A stretch of DNA of 33,053 bases from Clostridia bacterium (GCA_024684465.1 JAIKWW010000067.1:1-33053), one strand, 5' to 3'; numbered from the stretch's first letter, positions 23,812 through 32,695 are shown. Numbers and translations are program-made. Notes: generated from the sequence alone by a model not told the origin.

Positions 23812-25155
23812 ATGGGAGACAAGAAGAAAAAGTTTCATCTTACAAGTCTGCAGATCACGTGGGGTGCCACGGCATTCCTCACTTCGATATGCTGTATTCT
23901 GTTCAGTCTCTTTCTGATCAATCTGCCTGCGATGCAGGAGGTTGCCGGAAAGATCGTGTCGGCTGTGATGCCTGCGGTAATGGGCGGAGCTATGGCGTAT
24001 CTGCTGCTTCCTCTTTACAACGGCATATGCAGGCGGCTGATCCCGAGGCTTGAGAAGAGCATGGAACCTCTGGCTGCCAGGAGACTGGGAAAATTGATCA
24101 GTACTGTGCTCAGCGTGCTGACTCTGCTGTCGGTGGTCACTGTGATGATGGTGATGGCTGTGCCGCAGGTAATAGACAGCATAACATCGCTGGTGGCATC
24201 CATGCCGGCTACTGTGAACAGGCTGGAGGAGTTCCTGAACGACATGCTCCGTGACCACCCGGAGTTTTCGGATCAGCTGATCCTCGGTATCAACAGTGTG
24301 GAATCCAACATGAATGACATGGTCACCACCTATGTGACTCCTTCACTGCAGTCCATCGTAACAAATATAACCCAGAGCGTCATCGGATTCGTGAAGATGC
24401 TGTTCAACCTGATAATCGGCGTGATCGTCTGCGTTTATCTCCTCAATATCAAGGAGACTTTCAGCGCACAGGGGAAGAAGCTGATCTACAGCATGATGAA
24501 GCCCGAGCATGCCAACGTGGTGGTGGAGGATGTACATGAGATCCACAAGATCTTCAGCGGATTCATCTCCGGAAAGATCATAGATTCGCTGATAATCGGC
24601 GCGATCACCTTCGTGGTGCTGACACTGGTAAAGATGCCTTACGCAACCATGATAAGCGTCATAGTAGGAATAACCAACGTGATCCCGTTCTTCGGCCCGT
24701 TTATCGGCGCGGTGCCGAGCTTTGTGATCATTCTTACGGTTTCCCCGATCAAGAGCTTGTATTTTATTATTTACATAATCATCATCCAGACCATTGACGG
24801 CAATATCCTGGGACCTAAGATCCTGGGAGATTCTACGGGACTGCCGAGCATCTGGGTACTGTTTTCGATCCTTCTCTTCGGAGGATTGTTCGGATTCATC
24901 GGAATGGTGCTGGGTGTGCCTGTTATGGCGACTATCTATTTCTTCGTCAGCAGGGTGGTCAACAGAAAGCTTGAGAGCAAGGGCCTGGGCGGCGACAGTA
25001 TGGACTACTTCAAGCCGGGAGTAATGGTTGATCCCAACGGGGAGCCTCTGGCTGAGATGTTCGTGTCGGCGGAGGCCGGGACTGAAGCAGACGCCGGGGA
25101 TGAGGAACGCGATGCCGGAGACGGTGAAGAGACTGTTCCGGAAAATGAAGACTGA
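23812..25155 (+). CDS. AI-2E family (YdiK/PerM-like) membrane transporter
   Basis: A 447-residue membrane protein with about eight helices. The family region GVIVCVYLLNIKETF and the C-terminal signature GITNVIPFFGPFIGAVPSF, followed by DGNILGPKILGDSTGLPSIWVLFSILLFGG, identify the AI-2E transporter family. Members variously export signalling molecules or act as Na+/H+ antiporters, so the substrate is open. The last ~50 residues are an acidic, disordered-looking tail rich in Glu, Asp, Ala and Gly. The start ATG at 23812 has only a weak AGGGAT site. It is not part of the Bacillus cluster. Confidence 0.93.
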   Translation: MGDKKKKFHLTSLQITWGATAFLTSICCILFSLFLINLPAMQEVAGKIVSAVMPAVMGGAMAYLLLPLYNGICRRLIPRLEKSMEPLAARRLGKLISTVLSVLTLLSVVTVMMVMAVPQVIDSITSLVASMPATVNRLEEFLNDMLRDHPEFSDQLILGINSVESNMNDMVTTYVTPSLQSIVTNITQSVIGFVKMLFNLIIGVIVCVYLLNIKETFSAQGKKLIYSMMKPEHANVVVEDVHEIHKIFSGFISGKIIDSLIIGAITFVVLTLVKMPYATMISVIVGITNVIPFFGPFIGAVPSFVIILTVSPIKSLYFIIYIIIIQTIDGNILGPKILGDSTGLPSIWVLFSILLFGGLFGFIGMVLGVPVMATIYFFVSRVVNRKLESKGLGGDSMDYFKPGVMVDPNGEPLAEMFVSAEAGTEADAGDEERDAGDGEETVPENED

Positions 25156-25185
25156 GACAGGGACGGCAGGAGGAGATGAAGCCAA

Positions 25186-26208
25186 ATGACAGAAAACTGG
25201 ATAAGGTTATATGACGCGGCTGACGAAATCTTCAGCCTGAAGCCCTGGAATCTGTTTGCGGTAACAGATCTGGCGGAGATTCATCTGGAGGGCGAGGATG
25301 AGCCCTGCTACGTGTCCATGACCGGAATGTTCGAGGAAGACCCCGGCATATCGGTCTATAAGGGACAGAAGGGGCTGGTGAGTTTCTCCAACTATATAAA
25401 TCTGGTGGATTCCGTTCCCAAATATGTGACGGAGAGCCGGAAGAACAGCCTGGATCTCATCTGGGGTCCCAGGGAGGAACTGAAGAAGCGGGATATGGAT
25501 GTGATAAAGTCCATCAACCGCAAATACAGAGGCAGAGATGTCTGGCCGCTGTTCAGGGAACTCAGGACCGGCTTTGAGCGCTGGTATCTGACGGATGAGG
25601 AAGTCGTCACCATGGCGGAAGTGCTGGAGGGACTGGCTGAGGCTTACAGGGAGCTAATGGCCGCACGAAAGCTCATAGATATGGAAGAAGGCGGAAGGAT
25701 CCTCTGGCAGAAGGATGAGGTGTCCGGAGAATGGAGCGCTGAGCTCCTCTCACCGGTGCAGAAGATAGAAGCGGTGACTGAGGGATGTATAATAACCGAC
25801 GAACTGCTGATCCGCAGACTCAAGAGAATGAAGAGAAATACTGCGGTGCTGGAGCTGGATCTGCCATACATACCGATTCCCATCGGCGGAAAGAACGGCA
25901 GAGAGAGGGCCAGATATCCCAGGATCCTCATGCTGGCTGACGGCATGAAGGAACGGGCGGTTGACCGGTACTATCTGAAAGGGCCGGTGGACCCAAAGGA
26001 TGCGGTGCTGTCTTCTCTGATCAATTACATCGAAGAGGAGGGACGGCCCCCTGCGATATACGTAAGGAGTACCGAAGTGTATAGCATCATAGGGCACCTC
26101 TGCATGAGCATAGGAGTTGAGGTCAGTCTGACCACGTCGCTCCGGGGGCTCGACCACTGTGTGGAGGACATGATCATTTACATGGCCACCGAGGAGGAAC
26201 TGGAATAG
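25186..26208 (+). CDS. Uncharacterised protein, DUF7309/DUF6930-like architecture
   Basis: A 340-residue soluble protein with no signal peptide or membrane helix. The N-terminal part (about 1-75) has WIRLYDAADEIFSLKPWNLF followed by an acidic strand and SVYKGQKGLVSFSNYI; this resembles the small domain I know as DUF7309. A middle helical region contains RTGFERWYLTDEEV. The C-terminal part (about 225-340) has PRILMLADGMKERAVDRYYLKG and RPPAIYVRSTEVYSIIGHLC, like DUF6930, where nucleic-acid or nuclease links have been guessed but not shown. Family names are from memory and need a profile search. The start has AGGAGG 12 nt upstream. It follows the AI-2E-type gene by 30 nt, so co-transcription is likely. 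No function is claimed. Confidence 0.75.
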   Translation: MTENWIRLYDAADEIFSLKPWNLFAVTDLAEIHLEGEDEPCYVSMTGMFEEDPGISVYKGQKGLVSFSNYINLVDSVPKYVTESRKNSLDLIWGPREELKKRDMDVIKSINRKYRGRDVWPLFRELRTGFERWYLTDEEVVTMAEVLEGLAEAYRELMAARKLIDMEEGGRILWQKDEVSGEWSAELLSPVQKIEAVTEGCIITDELLIRRLKRMKRNTAVLELDLPYIPIPIGGKNGRERARYPRILMLADGMKERAVDRYYLKGPVDPKDAVLSSLINYIEEEGRPPAIYVRSTEVYSIIGHLCMSIGVEVSLTTSLRGLDHCVEDMIIYMATEEELE

Positions 26209-26259
26209 GGCTTTCGAATGGGGATCCATCGCACATTATTAATATTATGATCTGAAACA

Positions 26260-26313
26260 AAAGGACTCGAAGACGTTTGCGGAGCATGCAGACAGGTTTT
26301 CGGGTCTTTTTTT
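26260..26313 (+). terminator. Rho-independent terminator before the malic enzyme gene
   Basis: GGACTCGAA (26263-26271) pairs with TTCGGGTCT (26299-26307, G-U allowed), with an inner GTTTGC/GCAGAC stem, and runs into seven Ts. It ends the transcript of the upstream cluster. Confidence 0.8.
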
Positions 26314-26341
26314 ATCTCCCGCGCAAAATATCACGCGGTTT

Positions 26342-26351
26342 ATGGTATAAT
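26342..26351 (+). promoter_or_regulatory. Extended -10 promoter of the malic enzyme-fumarase operon
   Basis: ATGGTATAAT holds a perfect TATAAT (26346-26351) with a TGn extension; the -35 region 17 nt upstream (GCAAAA) is poor, as is usual for extended -10 promoters. The leader is about 60 nt. Confidence 0.65.
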
Positions 26352-26416
26352 AACGAGCAATTGAAATCAAAACTACTGATGCAAAGAAAGGGGCGCGCCG
26401 CTGGCGTGGAAGAGGC

Positions 26417-27589
26417 ATGGATAAAGCAGAACAGGCAATTTTAAAGCACAAGGAATGGAAGGGCAAGCTGGAGGTCATCTCCAGAGCGCCTATCAACAAT
26501 AATGAAGAGCTGGCAGTGGCATACACTCCGGGAGTTGCGGCTCCATGCCTCGAGATCGAAAAGGACGAGAACCTGGCATACGAGTACACCCGCAAGGGCA
26601 ACATGGTGGCAGTGATCACGGACGGAACGGCGGTACTGGGACTGGGAGACATCGGCCCTGCAGCTTCCATGCCGGTAATGGAGGGCAAGTGCGCACTGTT
26701 CAAGCGCTTCGCTGACATCGATGCGATTCCGATCTGCGTGGATACCAAGGACGTGGATGAGTTCGTGACAACAGTGAAGAACATCTCCAAGAGCTTCGGC
26801 GGCATCAATCTGGAGGATATCTCCGCTCCACGCTGCTTCGAGATCGAGGACAGACTGAAGGCTGAGTGCGATATCCCCGTATTCCACGATGACCAGCACG
26901 GCACGGCTGTGATCTCCTGCGCTGGACTGCTGAACGCAGTGAAGGTGACAGGCAGAGAGATGGGTGATCTGAAGATCGTCATCAACGGAGCAGGTGCTGC
27001 GGGAATGTCAATCTGCAAACTGATACTGAAGATGGGATTTGGAACGGTTACGATGTGCGACAGCAAGGGAACCATCTGGGATGGAAATCCGCGCAACAAC
27101 GCGGCGAAGGCTGAGATCGCAAAGATAACAAATCCTGACAACATCCAGGGAACTCTGGCTGATGCGGTGAAGGATGCGGACGTGTTTATCGGAGTTTCTG
27201 CGCCGGGAGTTCTCACACAGGATATGGTGAGGACTATGGCGAAGGATCCGATCATCTTTGCATGTGCAAATCCGACTCCTGAGATCTACCCGGACGAGGC
27301 AAAGGCTGCAGGTGCAGCAGTTGTGGGAACGGGCAGAAGCGACTTCCCTAATCAGGTTAACAATGCGCTCTGCTTCCCGGGTCTCTTCAGAGGAGCACTT
27401 GATGTGAGAGCGACTGAGATCAACGACGAGATGAAAGTGGCTGCGGCTTACGCTCTGGCAGCTGTTATCAGCGATGATGAGCTGAATCCGGACAACATCC
27501 TTCCGGATGCTTTCAACCCTGAGGTTGTTAAATCCATCGCCAAGGCTGCGGCGGACGCGGCTGTGAAGTGCGGCATCAGCAGGATCTGA
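26417..27589 (+). CDS. NAD(P)-dependent malic enzyme
   Basis: A 390-residue oxaloacetate-decarboxylating malate dehydrogenase that turns malate into pyruvate, CO2 and NAD(P)H. The malic domain has YTPGVA (36-41), catalytic K91 in EGKCALFK, and FHDDQHGTA (156-164) with metal-binding Asp residues; the nucleotide-binding domain begins with NGAGAAG (190-196). Short bacterial form without a phosphotransacetylase domain. The ATG at 26417 has GGAAGAGG just upstream. It is 28 nt from fumarase, making a fumarate-to-pyruvate pair. Confidence 0.96.
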   Translation: MDKAEQAILKHKEWKGKLEVISRAPINNNEELAVAYTPGVAAPCLEIEKDENLAYEYTRKGNMVAVITDGTAVLGLGDIGPAASMPVMEGKCALFKRFADIDAIPICVDTKDVDEFVTTVKNISKSFGGINLEDISAPRCFEIEDRLKAECDIPVFHDDQHGTAVISCAGLLNAVKVTGREMGDLKIVINGAGAAGMSICKLILKMGFGTVTMCDSKGTIWDGNPRNNAAKAEIAKITNPDNIQGTLADAVKDADVFIGVSAPGVLTQDMVRTMAKDPIIFACANPTPEIYPDEAKAAGAAVVGTGRSDFPNQVNNALCFPGLFRGALDVRATEINDEMKVAAAYALAAVISDDELNPDNILPDAFNPEVVKSIAKAAADAAVKCGISRI

Positions 27590-27617
27590 GCCGGCGGATT
27601 AACGGAGGCTGACAATA

Positions 27618-29015
27618 ATGACTGAAAAAGGATTCAGGATCGAACACGATACAATGGGAGAAGTGAAGGTGCCGGCGGACCGTTACTGGGGTGCGCAGAC
27701 ACAGCGGAGCTTCGAGAATTTCAGGATCGGCACCGAAAAAATGCCCCGGGAGATAATAGAAGCGTTTGCATATCTCAAGAAGGCGGCGGCGCTGACTAAC
27801 GTGGAGCTGGGCATGCTGGACGAGCCCCGGGGCGAGGTCATAGCCCGGGTCTGTGACGAGATCCTTGAGGGGAAACTTGAAGGAAACTTCCCGCTGGCAG
27901 TGTGGCAGACGGGAAGCGGTACTCAGTCCAACATGAACGTGAACGAGGTTGTGGCAGCCAGGGCCAATGAGCTCACCGGGCGGGAGCCGGAGCTGCATCC
28001 GAACAACCACGTAAACTGCTCCCAGAGCAGCAATGATACTTTCCCTACGGCCATGCACATAGCTGCGGTGAAGATCATCCATGAGAAGGTGTTCCCGAGC
28101 CTTGACGTACTCAAGGGAACTTTTGATGAGTTGTCTCAGCGATATATGGGTATCATCAAGACCGGAAGGACCCACCTGCAGGATGCTACTCCTGTAACTC
28201 TGGGTCAGGAGATCAGCGGCTGGGCATCCATGCTGGAGCACGACCGCGGCATGCTGGAGCAGGCTTTGAAGGGACTCAGTGAGCTGGCTCTGGGGGGAAC
28301 TGCAGTGGGAACGGGATTGAACGCACACGAGGATTTTGCGGGAACGGTTGCAAAGAAGATCTCAGAACTCACAGGAGAGTCATTCGTGACAGCACCGAAC
28401 AAGTTCCACGCTCTCACGTCAAAGGACCAGATCGTCTTCGCCCACGGAGCACTCAAGGCTCTGGCGGCGGATCTGATGAAGATAGCCAACGATGTGCGCT
28501 GGATGGCTTCCGGCCCTCGCTGCGGCCTGGGAGAGATCCGCATTCCGGAAAACGAACCGGGCAGCTCCATCATGCCGGGCAAGGTGAACCCTACCCAGTG
28601 CGAGGCCGTGACAATGGTTGCGGTACAGGTGATGGGAAATGATGCGGCAGTGGGATTTGCAGCATCACAGGGCAACTTTGAGCTGAATGTCTTCATGCCG
28701 GTGATCATATACAACTTTCTCCAGTCCGCCGGGCTGCTGGCTGACGTGATGTCCTCCTTCAACGACAACTGCGCCGTGGGGATCACTCCTGTGGAGGAAA
28801 AGCTGGAGGAGAATATGAGAAATTCGCTGATGCTGGTGACGGCGCTGAATCCACATATCGGCTACGAGAATGCGGCAAAGATATCCAAGAAGGCATATGC
28901 GGAGGACATCACGCTGAAGGAGGCTGCCCTGAAACTGGGGCTCCTCACAGAGGAAGAATTCGACCGGTACGTGAGACCGGAGGAAATGACAGGACCGAAA
29001 CATGGACAGAACTGA
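27618..29015 (+). CDS. fumC: Class II fumarate hydratase
   Basis: A 465-residue member of the fumarase/aspartase superfamily, oxygen-stable and iron-free, that interconverts fumarate and malate. Family markers are [14 protein letters not shown] (98-111), [13 protein letters not shown] (135-147), [11 protein letters not shown] (182-192) and the signature [15 protein letters not shown] (315-329). The [11 protein letters not shown] and KVNPTQCE forms are those of FumC rather than aspartase or argininosuccinate lyase. GGAGG precedes the ATG. Its last 14 nt overlap mrnC, so the operon runs through into the RNA-processing genes. Confidence 0.95.
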   Translation: MTEKGFRIEHDTMGEVKVPADRYWGAQTQRSFENFRIGTEKMPREIIEAFAYLKKAAALTNVELGMLDEPRGEVIARVCDEILEGKLEGNFPLAVWQTGSGTQSNMNVNEVVAARANELTGREPELHPNNHVNCSQSSNDTFPTAMHIAAVKIIHEKVFPSLDVLKGTFDELSQRYMGIIKTGRTHLQDATPVTLGQEISGWASMLEHDRGMLEQALKGLSELALGGTAVGTGLNAHEDFAGTVAKKISELTGESFVTAPNKFHALTSKDQIVFAHGALKALAADLMKIANDVRWMASGPRCGLGEIRIPENEPGSSIMPGKVNPTQCEAVTMVAVQVMGNDAAVGFAASQGNFELNVFMPVIIYNFLQSAGLLADVMSSFNDNCAVGITPVEEKLEENMRNSLMLVTALNPHIGYENAAKISKKAYAEDITLKEAALKLGLLTEEEFDRYVRPEEMTGPKHGQN

Positions 29016-29430
29016 TCTTGCGGCAATGAGCTCCGCGGTGCTGGCCTTCGTGGGGGATGCGGTCTACGAGGTGCACATACGGGAGCACGTGATACAGAAG
29101 GGCAGCCTCAGGCCGGACGCCGTGAACGGGAGAACGGTGCGTTATGTAAGGGCGGAAGCCCAGGCGGCGGCACTGGATGCCCTGCAGGAGCAGCTTACGG
29201 AAGAGGAGGCTGCGGTGGCGCGCAGGGGCCGGAATCACAAGGTGACATCCATGCCCCGGAACGCTGACCTGAAGATATACAAGAAGGCCACGGGATTTGA
29301 AGCTCTCATCGGCTGGCTGGAGTTGGCCGGCGAAAAGGAAAGACTCAGATATATAATGGAAGAATCCGTGAGGATCATCGAGAGTACTCACGTGGACGTG
29401 AAGCGGCACAGACCGGAGGAAGCAAAATAA
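29002..29430 (+). CDS. mrnC: Mini-ribonuclease III
   Basis: A 142-residue RNase III catalytic domain without a dsRNA-binding domain, which matures 23S rRNA in Firmicutes. The signature is [14 protein letters not shown] with catalytic D19, and [17 protein letters not shown] carries the conserved basic and turn residues; a second acidic site lies in [12 protein letters not shown]. The start lies inside the end of fumC (14-nt overlap) with AGGA 7 nt upstream, and its stop overlaps the thyA start (TAATG), so translation of all three is probably coupled. Confidence 0.94.
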   Translation: MDRTDLAAMSSAVLAFVGDAVYEVHIREHVIQKGSLRPDAVNGRTVRYVRAEAQAAALDALQEQLTEEEAAVARRGRNHKVTSMPRNADLKIYKKATGFEALIGWLELAGEKERLRYIMEESVRIIESTHVDVKRHRPEEAK

Positions 29431-30338
29431 TGAGTTATGCAGACAGGGTCTTCAAGGAGACCGTAAAAAACATACTTGAGAACGGCGTTTACGACAACGA
29501 TCTGGATGTCAGACCCCGCTGGGAAGATGGCACCCCGGCTCACACCGTTGCAGTCTTCGGTGTGGTGAACAGGTACGACCTGAAGAAGGAATTTCCCATC
29601 ATGACCCTTCGCCGCACCTACTGGAAATCTGCCTGGGACGAGATCTCCTGGATATGGCAGAAAAAATCCAACCGTGTAAGCGAACTCAAGACCAGCGTCT
29701 GGGACGCATGGGCGGATGAAAACGGCACCATAGGAAAGGCGTACGGTTTCCAGATGGGAGAGAAGGCGAAGTACAGGGATGTGACGGAGGCAGGAATAAT
29801 GAAGGCCTTCGGCCGCAACGCCGAAAGCAGGCTGGCGGACAAAACGGAGGACGGAATCTACATGCTGGACCAGACGGACAGAGTCATCTACCAGCTGGTG
29901 AACGACCATGGATCCCGGCGCATACTGACAAACCTCTACAATATCGGAGAATTGAATGAAATGGCCCTTGCGCCCTGCGCATACAGCATGACTTTCATGG
30001 TGGTGGGCAACAAGCTGAATGCCATACTGAATCAGAGATCCCAGGACATGATCACGGCGAACAACTGGAACGTGGTCCAGTATGCCCTGGTGGTCTACGC
30101 CATGGCATCGGCATACGGCTTCGAACCGGGAGAACTGGTTCATGTCATAGGAAACTGCCACATCTACGACCGGCACATCGAGCTGGCAAAGGAAATGCTG
30201 AACAACGAGGAATTCGATGCTCCCCGTTTCCTGATCGACGGCAGTGTAAAGGATTTCTACGATTTTACACCTGACAGCTTCAAGCTGGAGGATTACAGAT
30301 ACAACGATTTCAACCACGTGATACCGGTGGCGATATAG
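29430..30338 (+). CDS. thyA: Thymidylate synthase (Bacillus ThyA/phage-like type)
   Basis: A 302-residue enzyme that methylates dUMP to dTMP with methylene-tetrahydrofolate. The catalytic cysteine is C183 in LAPCAYSM, followed by the phosphate-binding QRSQD (202-206), N214 and the HVIGNCHIYDRH segment. GTPAHT, the SWIWQKKSN segment and GTIGKAYGFQ match Bacillus ThyA. Oddities compared with E. coli-type enzymes: PCA in place of PCH and GN in place of GD; the first is shared with the Bacillus ThyA branch (PCV). Start ATG overlaps the mrnC stop by one base. Confidence 0.93.
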   Translation: MSYADRVFKETVKNILENGVYDNDLDVRPRWEDGTPAHTVAVFGVVNRYDLKKEFPIMTLRRTYWKSAWDEISWIWQKKSNRVSELKTSVWDAWADENGTIGKAYGFQMGEKAKYRDVTEAGIMKAFGRNAESRLADKTEDGIYMLDQTDRVIYQLVNDHGSRRILTNLYNIGELNEMALAPCAYSMTFMVVGNKLNAILNQRSQDMITANNWNVVQYALVVYAMASAYGFEPGELVHVIGNCHIYDRHIELAKEMLNNEEFDAPRFLIDGSVKDFYDFTPDSFKLEDYRYNDFNHVIPVAI

Positions 30339-30381
30339 GAGATCCGGAGGCAGATGCTCCCGGAGGACGGAAAGGCGGAAT

Positions 30382-30873
30382 ATGCGGATCATTGCAGCAC
30401 AGGCTAAGAACGGAGCTATTGGAAACAAGGGGGGACTGCTGGCGTCTCTTCCCACAGATATGAAACACTTCAGGGAAGAAACCACTGGCCGCACGGTGGT
30501 GATGGGCAGAGCGACCCTGGAATCATTTCCGGGGGGCAGGCCGCTGCCAAAGCGCAGAAATATAGTTCTTTCCACCACACTGCCGGAATCGGATTCCTAC
30601 GAGGTGGTGAGGTCTGTGGAAGAACTTCTGGAACTCCTGGGAGCGGATAACGGAGACGACGTGTACGTGATAGGCGGCGGTCAGATCTACAGCCGTCTGC
30701 TGCCGTACTGCGGCAGTGCGACCATTACTGAAATCGAAGGGGAGTTCGAGGCGGACACCTACATGCCGGTACTGGCGGAGCTGGACGACTGGGAACTGAT
30801 CTCCCGCAGCGAGCGCATGGAAGAGAACGGATGCGGGTTCACGTTTGCCGAATACAGGCGGAAACAGGCTTAA
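30382..30873 (+). CDS. folA: Dihydrofolate reductase
   Basis: A 163-residue enzyme that reduces the dihydrofolate produced by ThyA. Markers: IIAAQAKNGAIGNKGGLLASLPTDM with the catalytic acid D26, the NADPH-binding VVMGRATLESFPGGRPLPKRRNIVLS, VYVIGGGQIYSRLLPYC, and the closing FTFAEYRR. AGGCGG precedes the ATG. It is 43 nt after thyA, completing the usual thyA-folA pair. Confidence 0.96.
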   Translation: MRIIAAQAKNGAIGNKGGLLASLPTDMKHFREETTGRTVVMGRATLESFPGGRPLPKRRNIVLSTTLPESDSYEVVRSVEELLELLGADNGDDVYVIGGGQIYSRLLPYCGSATITEIEGEFEADTYMPVLAELDDWELISRSERMEENGCGFTFAEYRRKQA

Positions 30874-30883
30874 AAAAAGGTAA

Positions 30884-30914
30884 CTCCGGACCCCCGCGGG
30901 GGTACATGCCGGAG
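30884..30914 (+). repeat. Nested GC hairpin between folA and rlmB
   Basis: CTCCGG (30884-30889) pairs with CCGGAG (30909-30914) and encloses the perfect palindrome CCCCCGCGGGGG (30891-30902). It starts 11 nt past the folA stop and ends 8 nt before the rlmB ribosome site. No T-run, so it is not a terminator. Confidence 0.6.
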
Positions 30915-30938
30915 CATATTAATAAGGAAGAATTGAAT

Positions 30939-31931
30939 ATGGCAATAAAAAAGAGAAATGACAGCCGCCGCAGCGGAAACGGCGGACGTGCGGCGGGAGC
31001 ATTTGGCAAAGGTCCTGCTGTAAAGAGATCCGGAAAGAACCATCACGCTGACTGGAACCGGAAGAACAATTTCAGGCAGGAAGAAAATTATTTTGATACA
31101 AAACCCGCGAAAAGGGATAATATATCTTCGGACAGGTTCAGAGAAGAAAAGCGTGCTCCCCGGAGGGATTCCTATATTCCTGCTTCTTTTGAAGGAAACG
31201 GGGAAAATGTCCTGGCAGGAAGAAATCCTGTCATGGAGGCGCTGAAGAGCGGAAGGGGCATAAACAAGATCCTCATGACTAAAGATGCAGAAGGCTCTGC
31301 TCTCAAGATCGCAGCAAAGGCCAGGGATCTGGGCGTGGTGATCCAGTATACGGACCGCAAGGCGCTTGACAGAGCTGCGGGCCCGGGAGTCCATCACCAG
31401 GGCGTGGTGGCGTATGTTACGGACTTTGAGTACTGCCAGGTGGAGGACATACTGAAGATTGCGAAGGACAAGGGCGAAGATCCATTCATCATAGTACTTG
31501 ACGGTCTTGAAGATCCGCACAACTTCGGTGCGATCATGAGGAGCGTGGACGTGTCCGGAGCACACGGCATCATCATTTCAAAGCACAGAGCCGTGCCTGT
31601 GACTGCCACCGTGGAGAAGTCCTCCGCCGGAGCAGCTGAGTATGTTCCGGTGGCAAGAGTTACCAACATCGCCTCTGCTGTGGAGCAGCTGAAGGATGCT
31701 GGCGTATGGGTGGCAGCGGCCGACATGGACGGAGACAGCCTGTATGATGCTCCCCTGGATGGCCCTATCGCGCTGGTCATTGGAAATGAGGGTAAGGGGA
31801 TCAGCCGCATAGTAATGGAAAAGTGCGACATCTGCGTATCCATTCCGATGATGGGAAAGGTTAATTCCCTCAATGCGTCAAATGCTGCCGCAATACTCAT
31901 GTATGAGGTTGTCCGCAGACGTATCAGATAG
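30939..31931 (+). CDS. rlmB: SPOUT-family rRNA 2'-O-methyltransferase (RlmB/TrmH type)
   Basis: A 330-residue protein. Residues 1-92 are a basic, Asn/Arg/Gly-rich, disordered-looking extension; the substrate-binding domain starts at NVLAGRNPVMEALKSG; the SPOUT knot has motif 1 VLDGLEDPHNFGAIMRS, motif 2 LVIGNEGKGIS and motif 3 IPMMGKVNSLNASNAAAILMYE. Family members methylate the 2'-OH of a guanosine in 23S rRNA. The ATG at 30939 has GGAAG upstream; an in-frame start in folA (30831) is rejected as it crosses a hairpin. Position between mrnC and sigH matches the Bacillus yacO gene. Confidence 0.92.
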   Translation: MAIKKRNDSRRSGNGGRAAGAFGKGPAVKRSGKNHHADWNRKNNFRQEENYFDTKPAKRDNISSDRFREEKRAPRRDSYIPASFEGNGENVLAGRNPVMEALKSGRGINKILMTKDAEGSALKIAAKARDLGVVIQYTDRKALDRAAGPGVHHQGVVAYVTDFEYCQVEDILKIAKDKGEDPFIIVLDGLEDPHNFGAIMRSVDVSGAHGIIISKHRAVPVTATVEKSSAGAAEYVPVARVTNIASAVEQLKDAGVWVAAADMDGDSLYDAPLDGPIALVIGNEGKGISRIVMEKCDICVSIPMMGKVNSLNASNAAAILMYEVVRRRIR

Positions 31932-31943
31932 AAATATGATTTT

Positions 31944-31966
31944 ACCGGAGGATCATATGATCCGGT
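31944..31966 (+). promoter_or_regulatory. Palindromic leader next to the sigH ribosome site
   Basis: GGATCATATGATCC (31950-31963) is a perfect 14-bp palindrome, flanked by ACCGGA/TCCGGT that can pair in an alternative fold. It ends directly before the GAGGTG ribosome site and TTG start of sigH, a place where folding would affect translation. Confidence 0.5.
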
Positions 31967-31977
31967 GAGGTGTCAAA

Positions 31978-32586
31978 TTGGAATACTATGAAAGGACTGA
32001 CGAGGAGCTGGTACAGCTGTCCCGATCCGGAGACGAGGAGGCCACGAGCCTGCTCCTCGAGAAGTACAAGCAGCTGGCCCGGAGCAAGGCATCTGCATAT
32101 TTCATGCAGGGCGGAGACAGAGATGATATAATCCAGGAGGGGATGATCGGCGTGTTCAAAGCGATCCGGTGCTATGAACCCGAAAAGGATGCGTCCTTCT
32201 CCACCTTTGCGGAGCTCTGTGTCAAGCGCCAGATAATAAGCGCTGTCAGGGGATCGTCCAGACAGAAGCACATGGTCCTGAACGAATCCATGTCTCTGAG
32301 CAAACCGGTGGACAGTGACAATGACGGTGGGAGCACTCTGGGAGAGACGATCTCCGACGAGCGGGTCAACGATCCGGAGTCACTGATGATAATGCATGAG
32401 AGCATCGATCAGATCGAAAAGGGCTGCTGCGATATCCTTTCCAAGCTGGAAAGGGAAGTCTGGGAAATGTACATGCAGGGATGTTCCTACAGCGAGATCG
32501 CTTCCAGGCTGGACAAAACCAATAAAACTGTTGACAATGCGATCCACAGGGCAAAAAAGAAACTTGCGGAGTGGGTGGAGGTCTGA
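31978..32586 (+). CDS. sigH: Sigma-H type RNA polymerase sigma factor
   Basis: A 202-residue sigma-70 family factor of the Spo0H group. Region 2 is seen as YFMQGGDRDDIIQEGMIGVFKAIRCY and FSTFAELCVKRQIISAVR; region 4 is LSKLEREVWEMYMQGCSYSEIASRLDKTNKTVDNAIHRAKKKL. The SRQKHMVLNESMSL linker matches Bacillus SigH. The start is TTG at 31978, with GAGGTG 5 nt upstream; no ATG in frame precedes region 2. It drives early post-exponential and, in spore formers, sporulation genes. Its place after rlmB and before tuf matches Firmicute order. A weak hairpin (32651-32669) follows the gene. Confidence 0.93.
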   Translation: MEYYERTDEELVQLSRSGDEEATSLLLEKYKQLARSKASAYFMQGGDRDDIIQEGMIGVFKAIRCYEPEKDASFSTFAELCVKRQIISAVRGSSRQKHMVLNESMSLSKPVDSDNDGGSTLGETISDERVNDPESLMIMHESIDQIEKGCCDILSKLEREVWEMYMQGCSYSEIASRLDKTNKTVDNAIHRAKKKLAEWVEV

Positions 32587-32695
32587 GGGCCGGCTGCGGC
32601 TGGTCGCAAGGGCGTAAACAACGGCCGGAAACAAAGTCCCGGAGCCTGTCACTGCAAGGGAAATGCAGTCTTTGCACTGTGGATACAATATTCTG

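Noticed and set aside
26245..27255. 336-residue open frame antisense to malic enzyme
   Set aside because: Shadow of a clear malic enzyme; Ser/Pro/Thr-rich composition typical of antisense translation.
29388..30578. 396-residue open frame antisense to thyA and folA
   Set aside because: It covers two confidently identified genes in the opposite direction and shows no domain.
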